64,000 nucleotides of DNA, from positions 868,001-932,000 of the forward strand of contig OZ244956.1 in assembly GCA_965222505.1 (NCBI GenBank), written 5' to 3'. Under the pieces are notes generated by a model that saw only the letters and a list, made by a program, of their open reading frames with translations, searched no databases and was not told where the DNA came from. Each line of letters starts with the position of its first letter. Within the stretch, counting starts at the first letter, position 1. Both the position numbers and the translations under genes were made by a program. Below are positions 7,996 to 15,271 of this stretch, piece after piece. Source of the stretch: G965222505 sp965222505. GTDB taxonomy: Bacteria > Bacteroidota > Rhodothermia > Rhodothermales > DATKEJ01.

Positions 7996-8529
7996 TCCAA
8001 GAAGCTGAACGAACCGAATGACAGTATTGATGGGGGTGTAGGAGGGAAGGTCCCCCTTTCAGCACAGCCTCCGTTCAACGTACAGACGTATGGCAAAGGG
8101 GGTGCCCCCGAGCCACACCGGCAAGGATAGGAACCGGTCTATTTTCGAGGGGGCGGGGAATTTCTTGGGCAGGTCCTGTTCATAAACATAAACCGCCGAA
8201 CACATTGAGACCATATCCGGCGGTTCTAGAGGATGCAACACAGGTGATCAGGTACTTGCTCAATAGGTCCAACCAGTGTGAATCTTTGATTTCATGACGA
8301 TTACCAGTTATATTTAGTCATGTTACGCCGTCTTGGCCCATTCGACCTTGTCGACATGCACAACATCAACGACAAGCGGCGTAACATCAGATATTTATTT
8401 GGGTTCAGGTTTAGCGATGGATCCACCTGCCGTTCATCCGTAGTCGTGTATTCCTGATCGAAAAATGATAACCCAGTACGTGAAAAAGTCGGTACGTTTC
8501 ATTTTCCTACCCCTTATGATACAGGTTCT
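7996..8529. other. Gene-poor gap, 534 bp
   Basis: No convincing coding frame was seen. It holds a hairpin, AACCGCCG (8191-8198) with CGGCGGTT (8218-8225), and the nested palindrome at 8317-8390 listed separately. The stretch 8260-8420 is AT-richer than its surroundings. Confidence 0.5.
8317..8390. repeat. Nested palindrome with flanking 7-bp direct repeats
   Basis: Outer arms ATGTTACGCCG (8320-8330) and CGGCGTAACAT (8377-8387) are perfect. An inner pair CTTGTCG (8347-8353) and CGACAAG (8370-8376) directly abuts the outer right arm. ATATTTA occurs on both sides (8310-8316 and 8391-8397), as a target duplication would. It could be a very small MITE or a structured RNA. Confidence 0.4.
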
Positions 8530-8907
8530 ATGATACTCAATCCGGACGACCTCGCACGGCGGAAACCGGTCTGGATTGCCCTCTCTGACCTGTGGCTCGA
8601 CACTGAAATCCAGGGCACGGACCTGCACCGTATCGCCGAGGTTCTTCGGGCATCCGGCTACACCACAGACGAATTGCACGGCATCTACCTCTACGAGGTG
8701 GCCCCGATGGTCTACCACAACCTGCGCAACGTTGCGGGGGAATGGACCGGCTTTGACCCGAACGTGGTGTGTGCCGAAGCCGAGCAGTATGCCCGAAAAC
8801 GAACACGGTTGAGAGAATTCCTCATGCGCCTGACCAAGCGCCCCATGACGTATGCTACAGAAACACACTGGAGCCGGCTTGTTGCACTGTTGGAAACCCC
8901 ATCATAA
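8530..8907 (+). CDS. DUF7079 family protein
   Basis: A 125-aa all-alpha protein. It matches my recollection of the DUF7079 pattern: RRKPVWIALSDLWLDTE at the N-terminus, IAEVLRASGYTTDELHGIYLYEVAPMVYHNL in the middle, and GEWTGFDPNVV before a basic C-terminal helix. These small cytoplasmic proteins have no established function and in other bacteria are often found beside toxin or immunity genes. No such partner is adjacent here: the next gene is a sensor kinase 94 bp downstream. There is no signal peptide and no membrane segment. Confidence 0.72.
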   Translation: MILNPDDLARRKPVWIALSDLWLDTEIQGTDLHRIAEVLRASGYTTDELHGIYLYEVAPMVYHNLRNVAGEWTGFDPNVVCAEAEQYARKRTRLREFLMRLTKRPMTYATETHWSRLVALLETPS

Positions 8908-9001
8908 GGCCCGTTCATTATGAAATGGCCCGCCTTATCACGTGATGGGCTCCATAGTGTATTTTAGGTTGACACGATTGTCCACAACCGAGTAGCTGAC
9001 G

Positions 9002-12000
9002 ATGTGCAGCACGGCCAGGTACATAGGGTGGACAGGCTTTCTTTTCGTGATATTGAGTACAGGTGCCCAGGCGCAAAGCGAAAGCCCGTCCCTGTTTGAG
9101 GCCCTGCCTTTTACCGAGGAAAACCGACGTTTTCACCGGTACACGGTAAATGACGGCCTAGCCCACCGTGTAGTTAAAACCCTTCTTCAAGACCGCAAGG
9201 GGTTTATCTGGATCGGCACAGAAAACGGCCTTAACCGGTTTGATGGACATACCTTTCAGACCTTCCACCACAACATTCAGGATACCACCTCCCTGAGTGA
9301 CGACTGGATTTTATCCCTCTTTGAAGACCAGACCGGGACCCTCTGGGTGGGGACCATCAAGGGCTTAAACCGTTTTGATCCCGCCACTGAAACCTTTGTA
9401 CGCTACCATCACGCCCCCAGCCGACCGGAGTCCATAAGCGGTAACCTGATTGCGGCCATGCTCGAAGACCGGGCGGGTGCCTTTTGGATCGCCACATCAC
9501 AGGGACTGAACATGATGGACCGGACCACGGGACGGTTCACACGCTTCCTGCATAACCCCACAGATCCAGCCACCCTGAACGGCAATGATGTGGTTGCCCT
9601 GCTTGAAGACCGGTCGGGCGCCCTGTGGGTCAGTACCACGCGAGGGCTAAACCGGCTTGATCCGGTGACGCATACCTTCCGCCGCTATCCGGGGGCCACA
9701 CCCCGCGTCGTTATGAATATGGCCGAAGATGCCTCCGGGCGCCTGTGGCTCGCCACATCGTCCTCAGGCCTTTGCGCCTTCAATCCCGCTACCAATACCC
9801 AATGCTACCGCCATGCCCCCAGGGGTCGGCGTAACCTGGCCACCCACCAGATCGAACAGGTGTATATTGATCAGACCGGGCACATCTGGGCCGGGACCGG
9901 TGCCGGTTTGAGCCGACTGAATCCCGACACGGAGGTGTTTACCTGGTTCTTTTCAGATCCGGATGATCCAACCTCACTAAACGGCGAGCTTATTCTGGCC
10001 CTGGCTTCGGACCACACGGGGGCCCTCTGGATCGGCACCGACTCGGGGTTAAACCGCCTCGACCCCGAGGCCTCCCGGTTTCAACTGATGGAGCCGCTAC
10101 GTGATGTGCCCGTACGGGCCCTGGCCGAAGATGGGCAAAGCAACCTGTGGATCGGCACACACAGCACCCTCGGCCTCCTGCGCATCGGTACCAACGGAAC
10201 CGTAAAGCAACTCACCCATAACCCCGACCGCCCCAACAGCCTCAGTACACATAAAGTCTGGGCAGTACTGCCTGATTCACGGGGATGGGTATGGATCAAC
10301 ACGGACCGTGGCCTCAACCTGTACCTCCCCCAGACCGACCAGATCTACCGCGCTGCCGACATCCTTCAAAACGTCCCCCCCATCCACCCCCTGCAAAACA
10401 GCAGTGAATTGTCCGGGCTGGCCGAAGACCAAAACGGCCACATCTGGGTCACCGGTTGGGGTATCTACCGGCTGCGGGTTGAAGCCACGGCACCTCATCC
10501 CATCGTCGTGCTGGACACCACCCTGAACCATGGCTATCACACCAATGTAAAGCGTGCGCCGGACGGCAGGGTATGGATCGCAAGCGGCGGCGGCGGACTG
10601 ATCCAGGTGAATCCGCAAACCGATACCACAGTGCTGTACCGGCATGACCTGGACGACCCCCATTCCCTGAGTAACGATCTGGTTTTTGAACTGTTTTTTG
10701 ATGAGGCCGGTACCCTGTGGGTCGGCACGAAGCAAGGGCTGAACCGGTTCGATGCCGAGACCCAACAGTTTGACCGGTGGCTGGAACAAGATGGATTGGT
10801 CAGCGACTACATCCACGCCATCACCTCAGATGGGCAAGGGCAACTCTGGATCAGCACGGACAAAGGGCTTACCCGGTTCGACCCGACCCAGTCTGCGTTT
10901 TACCATTTCGGGGTGACCGACGGGACCCAACCGGAATACCACGTACGCAACGCCCTCCGCCGCCGGGACGGGACCCTGCTCTTTGGCGGACCGCAAGGTG
11001 TGACGTGGTTCCATCCGGAAGCGGGTGCTGAAGGCTCTACCGTTCTGCCCGTGCAACTGACGGGGTTTCACAAATTCAATGAGCGGGTCTGGTTTGACCA
11101 AGACATCTCCGAAGTAAAAACCATCACCCTGACGCATGACGAAAACGCCATTTCCTTCGACTTCCTCGGCCTTTCCTATACCCACCCCAAACGCATTCAA
11201 TATGCCTACCAGATGATAGGATTTGACGCGGATTGGGTCCACAGCGGCAGCCGCCGTACGGCCTACTACACCAACCTCGACCCGGGCCGGTACACCTTCC
11301 GGGCCAAAGCCGCCAACCGGGAGGGCATCTGGAGCGAGGAAGAATTGCAGGTAGCCCTCGTGGTGCGTCCACCGTTCTGGCAAACCTGGTGGTTCAAGAG
11401 CTTAATGCTGGGCAGTTTTTTGGCACTGGCATATTTCGTGTACCACGTTCGGATACGCCGTCTCGAACAGACCCAACGGATTCAGGAGCAGTTTTCCCGT
11501 CAACTCATCCAGACCCAGGAGAACGAGCGCGAACGCATTGCCCGCGAACTGCACGACAGCCTCGGGCAAAACCTGCTGATGCTGAAAAACGGCGTAGAGC
11601 ATGTGATGCAATCCAAAAACGGTGCCGACGAAGACCTGGCGCTGTTTTCCCAGATCGCACAGAAGAGCATCAACGAGGTCCGCAGTATTTCCAGTAATTT
11701 ACACCCCCATCAAATTAAAAGCCTCGGCCTGACCGTCGCCATTGAATCGGCGCTGAACCAACTGGATGAAGTGTTGGAGATGAAGGTTGAGGGACAGATC
11801 GAGCGCGTAGATGGATTGCTTCGCAATGATGCCGAAGTGCATGTCTACCGGATGATCCAGGAGGGGGTCAACAATGCCGTACGGCACGCCGAAGCCCAGA
11901 CGATTCGGGTAGCCTTACATCGCCGTCCAACCCGCCTTACCCTCTCCATTTCGGATGACGGCAAAGGGTTTGATCCGGCACGGGTGCATGAAAACGGTCG

Positions 12001-12121
12001 GCACGGCCTGGGCCTGACCGGCATCAGCGAACGAGCCGCCATGCTGGGTGGCACGTTTACCGTAGAGTCGGCCTCCGGAAAAGGTACCACCCTCAAGGTC
12101 CATGTACCGATAAAGCCTTGA
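9002..12121 (+). CDS. Periplasmic propeller sensor histidine kinase
   Basis: A 1,039-aa sensor. Signal peptide at residues 1-24 (FLFVILSTGAQAQ). About 14 two-component-regulator propeller blades follow (residues 45-665), each of the form LWIGTxxGLNRFDPxT, giving a double seven-bladed propeller. Next come a Y_Y_Y domain (ISFDFLGLSYTHP...YTNLDPGRYTFRAKAAN, residues 700-790), one transmembrane helix (about 800-820, WWFKSLMLGSFLALAYFVYHV), a HisKA_3 dimerisation helix with the phospho-acceptor H851 in ERIARELHDSLGQ, and a HATPase_c domain (NNAVRHA, SDDGKGFDP, GLGLTGISERA). This is the half-HTCS layout common in Bacteroidota, where ligands are often glycans. It is followed by its response regulator 17 nt downstream. 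Confidence 0.95.
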   Translation: MCSTARYIGWTGFLFVILSTGAQAQSESPSLFEALPFTEENRRFHRYTVNDGLAHRVVKTLLQDRKGFIWIGTENGLNRFDGHTFQTFHHNIQDTTSLSDDWILSLFEDQTGTLWVGTIKGLNRFDPATETFVRYHHAPSRPESISGNLIAAMLEDRAGAFWIATSQGLNMMDRTTGRFTRFLHNPTDPATLNGNDVVALLEDRSGALWVSTTRGLNRLDPVTHTFRRYPGATPRVVMNMAEDASGRLWLATSSSGLCAFNPATNTQCYRHAPRGRRNLATHQIEQVYIDQTGHIWAGTGAGLSRLNPDTEVFTWFFSDPDDPTSLNGELILALASDHTGALWIGTDSGLNRLDPEASRFQLMEPLRDVPVRALAEDGQSNLWIGTHSTLGLLRIGTNGTVKQLTHNPDRPNSLSTHKVWAVLPDSRGWVWINTDRGLNLYLPQTDQIYRAADILQNVPPIHPLQNSSELSGLAEDQNGHIWVTGWGIYRLRVEATAPHPIVVLDTTLNHGYHTNVKRAPDGRVWIASGGGGLIQVNPQTDTTVLYRHDLDDPHSLSNDLVFELFFDEAGTLWVGTKQGLNRFDAETQQFDRWLEQDGLVSDYIHAITSDGQGQLWISTDKGLTRFDPTQSAFYHFGVTDGTQPEYHVRNALRRRDGTLLFGGPQGVTWFHPEAGAEGSTVLPVQLTGFHKFNERVWFDQDISEVKTITLTHDENAISFDFLGLSYTHPKRIQYAYQMIGFDADWVHSGSRRTAYYTNLDPGRYTFRAKAANREGIWSEEELQVALVVRPPFWQTWWFKSLMLGSFLALAYFVYHVRIRRLEQTQRIQEQFSRQLIQTQENERERIARELHDSLGQNLLMLKNGVEHVMQSKNGADEDLALFSQIAQKSINEVRSISSNLHPHQIKSLGLTVAIESALNQLDEVLEMKVEGQIERVDGLLRNDAEVHVYRMIQEGVNNAVRHAEAQTIRVALHRRPTRLTLSISDDGKGFDPARVHENGRHGLGLTGISERAAMLGGTFTVESASGKGTTLKVHVPIKP

Positions 12122-12138
12122 GACTTACGCAATACCCC

Positions 12139-12792
12139 ATGACAATCTTCATTGCCGATGACCATACGCTCTTTCGGAAGGGCCTGATTCGTATTCTGGC
12201 GGAAGACGCATCGCTGGAGATTTTGGGAGAAGCCGGAGACGGCGTGGCGGCCCTGGAGGCCATTCGTACCCTCCATCCCGATGTAGCCTTGCTGGACGTG
12301 AGCATGCCGGGGCACAGCGGCCTGGACATTGCCCAGACGTTGCAACAGGAAAGACATCCCACCAAAGTGGTGATCCTGACGATGTACAAGGGTGAAGCCT
12401 ACCTCAACCGGGCGCTGGACCTGGGTGTGAAAGGGTATATCCTGAAGGAAAGCGCCGTTTCGGATTTAATCGACTGCCTTAAGGCCATTGCCGAGGACCA
12501 CTACTACATCAGCCCGGTGTTGTCCGAGTTTCTGGTACGGCGGCATACCCGTAGCAAAGCCTTTCTGCAACAAAATCCGGGATTGGCCCAACTCACGGAG
12601 ATGGAACGACGCATCCTCTATCACATCGCCCAGAACAAAACCAGTCGGCAAATTGCCGATGAGTTGTTCATCAGTTACCGCACAGTCCAGACCCACCGCA
12701 ACAACATCTGTCATAAACTCGGCCTCAAGGGCTATCACAAGCTGCTGCAATTCGCCCTGGAAAACAAGGCCAACCTTCCCCCCATCAACTAG
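12139..12792 (+). CDS. NarL/FixJ-type response regulator
   Basis: A 217-aa DNA-binding response regulator, certainly the partner of the upstream kinase (17-nt gap). ATG 12139 is preferred over the TTG inside the kinase stop region because the receiver domain starts at once with MTIFIADDHTLFRKG. The receiver domain has the acidic pair D7-D8, phospho-acceptor D53 in VALLDVSMPG and the switch lysine in GYILKES. The LuxR/GerE HTH spans about 150-215: LTEMERRILYHIAQNKTSRQIADEL and YRTVQTHRNNICHKLGL. It binds DNA as a dimer after phosphorylation. Targets are unknown; the secreted protein at 13129 is the nearest candidate but is 336 bp away. Confidence 0.95.
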   Translation: MTIFIADDHTLFRKGLIRILAEDASLEILGEAGDGVAALEAIRTLHPDVALLDVSMPGHSGLDIAQTLQQERHPTKVVILTMYKGEAYLNRALDLGVKGYILKESAVSDLIDCLKAIAEDHYYISPVLSEFLVRRHTRSKAFLQQNPGLAQLTEMERRILYHIAQNKTSRQIADELFISYRTVQTHRNNICHKLGLKGYHKLLQFALENKANLPPIN

Positions 12793-13128
12793 CCCCCTTC
12801 ACTACGAGTACCTGCGATCGTAATGGGATGGCCACGTCGCCCCCTTCGGAGGCTCCTCGCCATGACAAGTGGAGGTACCTGAACCATCTCCTCATGTCAC
12901 CGCGAATCCCGAGTGTAACGAGGGGTGTGGCGATCCCAATAGCGCCGGGTACGCGACGTGCAGTCCTGCCTGAAAGCGCTACGCACAAGTACGTAGTTCA
13001 AAATACGCACTTCAACCTAGAGACCCCATCCCGCCGCACCCTTACCATGATCATGGGAGAACATCCGGGAGACCTACAGCCCCCAAACACGGGGTGTTAT
13101 CCATTTCATAAAACCACCGGAGTACGCC
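12793..13128. other. Intergenic region, 336 bp
   Basis: It contains a dispersed dyad repeat (12828-12940) and otherwise no convincing gene. The last 150 bp may hold the promoter of the secreted protein at 13129. Confidence 0.5.
12828..12940. repeat. Dispersed intergenic dyad repeat, copy 1
   Basis: Two related units face each other: TGGGATGGCCACGTCGCC...CTCGCCATGACA (about 12832-12865) and, inverted, TGTCACCGCG...GTGGCGATCCCA (12895-12940). A second copy of the pair, in the opposite order, lies at 21157-21290. Such units (TGTCATCGCGAG...GTGGCGATCCC) occur as intergenic repeats in many Bacteroidota-related genomes. Confidence 0.6.
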
Positions 13129-13920
13129 ATGCGCACAACAATCCGTATCCGAAAACCCTTTATCCACGGCCTTGCCACCTTGCTTTTTCTGCTCCTCATC
13201 GGGGGCCCAACCCTCTTGCAAGCCCAAAAACCGACAATAGGCCTAAACTACTGGAAATGCAATGGTTCCGAACTGGGAAACATCGTCCAATCCATCGATT
13301 CCCTGTTCCTGCCCATCGCCCAGGAATTGGTCGATGAAGGCAAAATCCTGGGCTTTGGCACGATGACCCATCAGACCGGCGATGAATGGAACCTGGTGTA
13401 TTACATCACCGCCACCGATGCCGTGGCCTTTATGCAAGGGTTTCAGGAATCCGTCCAGCGGTTCACTCAGCGCCATCCTGACGCGGCCCCACTGACAGAC
13501 CATTGCAGGGAACACAAGGACAACATCTATACCTTCCAGCACTTTACCCAGCCGCCGTTTAGCGTCAAACCCGGCGAGCCAATCACCATGGGCCTGAGCC
13601 ACTGGAAGTGCGATTTTGCGAAGGTTGGTGAATTGGTGCAACTCTCGGACTCCCTCGGTGGCCCCATTGATCAAATGATGGTCGATGAAGGCAAACTGAT
13701 CACATCCGGCATGGCCACCCACCAGTGGGGGGACGAGTGGAACGTGGTCTGGTACTCAGGGGCTTCGGATATACAGACCTACCACACGTCCGTAGCAGAA
13801 CTCAACCAACGCATCAACGAAAAGCACCCGGACGCATTCGACCAGATCATGGATGCCTGCTGGACCCACAAAGACAACATTTACACCGTGCACCACACCA
13901 CCGTCCCGGCTCCACAGTAG
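13129..13920 (+). CDS. Secreted protein of two tandem Cys-containing repeats
   Basis: A 263-aa exported protein; signal peptide at residues 1-33 (GLATLLFLLLIGGPTLLQAQ). The mature part is an internal duplication of about 110 aa. Each copy has G-L-x-x-W-K-C near its start, a central IDSLFLPIAQELVDEGK / SDSLGGPIDQMMVDEGK segment, then THQxGDEWNxVxY, and ends with C-x-x-HKDNIYTxxHxT. The two Cys per copy (WKC and CxxHKDNIYT) could pair as a disulfide. The alternating strand/helix pattern could suit a ferredoxin-like or dimeric alpha-beta barrel fold, but I recognise no named family. No operon partner is obvious; the lipoprotein at 13970 follows after 49 bp and may be co-transcribed. Confidence 0.82.
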   Translation: MRTTIRIRKPFIHGLATLLFLLLIGGPTLLQAQKPTIGLNYWKCNGSELGNIVQSIDSLFLPIAQELVDEGKILGFGTMTHQTGDEWNLVYYITATDAVAFMQGFQESVQRFTQRHPDAAPLTDHCREHKDNIYTFQHFTQPPFSVKPGEPITMGLSHWKCDFAKVGELVQLSDSLGGPIDQMMVDEGKLITSGMATHQWGDEWNVVWYSGASDIQTYHTSVAELNQRINEKHPDAFDQIMDACWTHKDNIYTVHHTTVPAPQ

Positions 13921-13969
13921 TACCCGACATGTCACCCTTATCGCACCATTCCCTTAACCGGAACCTATT

Positions 13970-14494
13970 ATGAACAAATCAATCCTTAGCCTGCTCGCCC
14001 TGTCCTTCATCCTGCTGGCCGGTTGCCAAACGGCTCCACCGCCTCCACCGGACCCGGCTGCCGAACTCCAGCCGATCTTTGACCAGTTTGTTGAAGCCTG
14101 GAACACCGGTAACCTGGACCTCCTGGACCCTATCCTGGCCGCAGATTTCAAGCGCATTACACCTTCCACAGCCCCCACGAGCGTCAACAGTCCTGAGGAG
14201 ATGAAACAAATCGTCACGATGCTCAGAACAGGCTACCCGGATCTGAACGTGCGCATCGACGAAGTCATATATACACCGGGTAAATCCGCCGCCCGATGGA
14301 CGTTTACCGGCACCAATACCGGCGACCTCGAAGACCAACCAGCAACCGGCAAAGCCGTGGAGTTCAGTGGAATCAGCATCTCCCACTATGAAAACGGAAA
14401 AGTCACCAGGGAATGGCTTCAGTACGACAACCTGGACTTCTGGCAACAACTCGGGGCCACCCTGACCCCACCCGGCGCCGAATCCCAGCCGTAA
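13970..14494 (+). CDS. SnoaL-like/ester cyclase-type lipoprotein
   Basis: A 174-aa lipoprotein: LLALSFILLAGC gives a lipobox with C19, followed by a Pro-rich linker. The rest is an NTF2-like cone fold: FDQFVEAWNTGNLDLLDPILAADFKRIT, then PEEMKQIVTMLRTGYPDLNVRIDEVIY, ARWTFTGTNTGDL and ISISHYENGKVTREWLQYD. This matches SnoaL-like ester cyclases, including the conserved E-W near the end. Enzymes of this fold catalyse ring closure or hydration, but most environmental members have no known substrate. It is anchored in the envelope and may be co-transcribed with the preceding secreted protein. Confidence 0.87.
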   Translation: MNKSILSLLALSFILLAGCQTAPPPPPDPAAELQPIFDQFVEAWNTGNLDLLDPILAADFKRITPSTAPTSVNSPEEMKQIVTMLRTGYPDLNVRIDEVIYTPGKSAARWTFTGTNTGDLEDQPATGKAVEFSGISISHYENGKVTREWLQYDNLDFWQQLGATLTPPGAESQP

Positions 14495-14872
14495 ACAGTT
14501 ACACCATGTCGATGGGCTGCGCAGGGCCGGAACAGACAGACCAGCCGCTGACGGTTGATACCCATTTATATCGCTTCGCAAACCAAGGCGTGGCGTAAGT
14601 GAGTCTGATGGCGGCACGGCTGGTTCTTTCAATAATTCGGCCAAACCAGAGGGCTACGCTACCCAACTAAACCATCAAAAAAACGACGGCACTCAGGAGG
14701 GCTGCCACGGGCAGCGTGAGAACCCAGGACAGGAAAATTTCCCGGATCACCTTCCGATTTCCCTGCCGGGTTACGCTCCCAATACCGACCAGTGCGCCCA
14801 CACGTTACAGAACTGGGATCTTTCTGGTGCGTATGCTTCTTTTGCATTGTTCAACACCAACACCCCTCGGCC
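14495..14872. other. Gap of 378 bp with a transporter relic
   Basis: The first 170 bp show nothing recognisable. The stretch 14667-14804 is a minus-strand relic of a PiT transporter (next entry). A small hairpin GCTGCC-ACG-GGCAGC (14701-14715) is part of that relic. Confidence 0.5.
14667..14804 (-). pseudogene. C-terminal relic of a PiT-family phosphate transporter
   Basis: Read on the minus strand, an uninterrupted 45-codon stretch between two stops encodes GALVGIGSVTRQGNRKVIRE followed by IFLSWVLTLPVAALLSAVVF and LMV before a TAG stop. This closely matches the last segment of PiT-type low-affinity phosphate permeases (GAxxGVGxxRG...R.I..SW..TLP.aa.ls...f). A stop lies immediately upstream (14805-14807) and no start or remaining transporter sequence is seen, so this is the fossil end of a deleted gene. 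Confidence 0.6.
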
Positions 14873-15271
14873 ATGCCCTCCCCTTCACTTCCCGATACCC
14901 CCTGGCGCATCACCTATCGTGACGGGAGCAACAACCAATATCGTTTTCATAAAGCATCCGAACAGGAACCGGCTTCCTTTACCTACAGCCCCATTACGCC
15001 AGAGACCAGTTCCAGCGGCGTCTACAGCGGCGGAGCACCACAACAAGGCACCCTGGATGACGCGCAAGCCGAGGCGCTGTGGCAGTGGATACACACCCTG
15101 GAAGCCGAAACGTCGGCGCACCTCACCACCCGGCCCATGGGCTCCGGTCGGTTCTACCTGACCACGCCGAACGGTACCCGAACATTTACAATGTCCAATG
15201 GCCGCCTCCTGCGCGATTTCAACGCATGGCTCGCCTCGTTTAAAGCCATGCGATGCATTTTCGGCTTCTGA
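14873..15271 (+). CDS. Hypothetical protein, 132 aa
   Basis: Small cytoplasmic-type protein, not recognised. ATG 14873 (MPSPSLPDTPWRITYRDG) is preferred over the upstream in-frame ATG 14792, whose extra 27 residues look non-coding. The sequence reads like a compact beta-rich module: TPWRITYRDGSNNQYRFH, then DDAQAEALWQWIHTLEAE as a helix, then GSGRFYLTTPNGTRTFTMSNG as strands and RLLRDFNAWLASFK as a final helix. It overlaps the start of the CotH gene by 19 bp in another frame, suggesting translational coupling. Function unknown. Confidence 0.65.
   Translation: MPSPSLPDTPWRITYRDGSNNQYRFHKASEQEPASFTYSPITPETSSSGVYSGGAPQQGTLDDAQAEALWQWIHTLEAETSAHLTTRPMGSGRFYLTTPNGTRTFTMSNGRLLRDFNAWLASFKAMRCIFGF

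Noticed and set aside
8059..8241. A 60-aa minus-strand gene in the 7996-8529 gap
   Set aside because: No family, no signal and low-complexity Pro-rich content; it also spans a hairpin.
12118..12138. TTG start for the response regulator inside the kinase stop
   Set aside because: The receiver domain begins exactly at ATG 12139; the extra residues (RLTQYP) add nothing known.
14659..14847. A 62-aa minus-strand gene
   Set aside because: The frame that carries recognisable protein sequence here is a different one (the PiT relic at 14667-14804).
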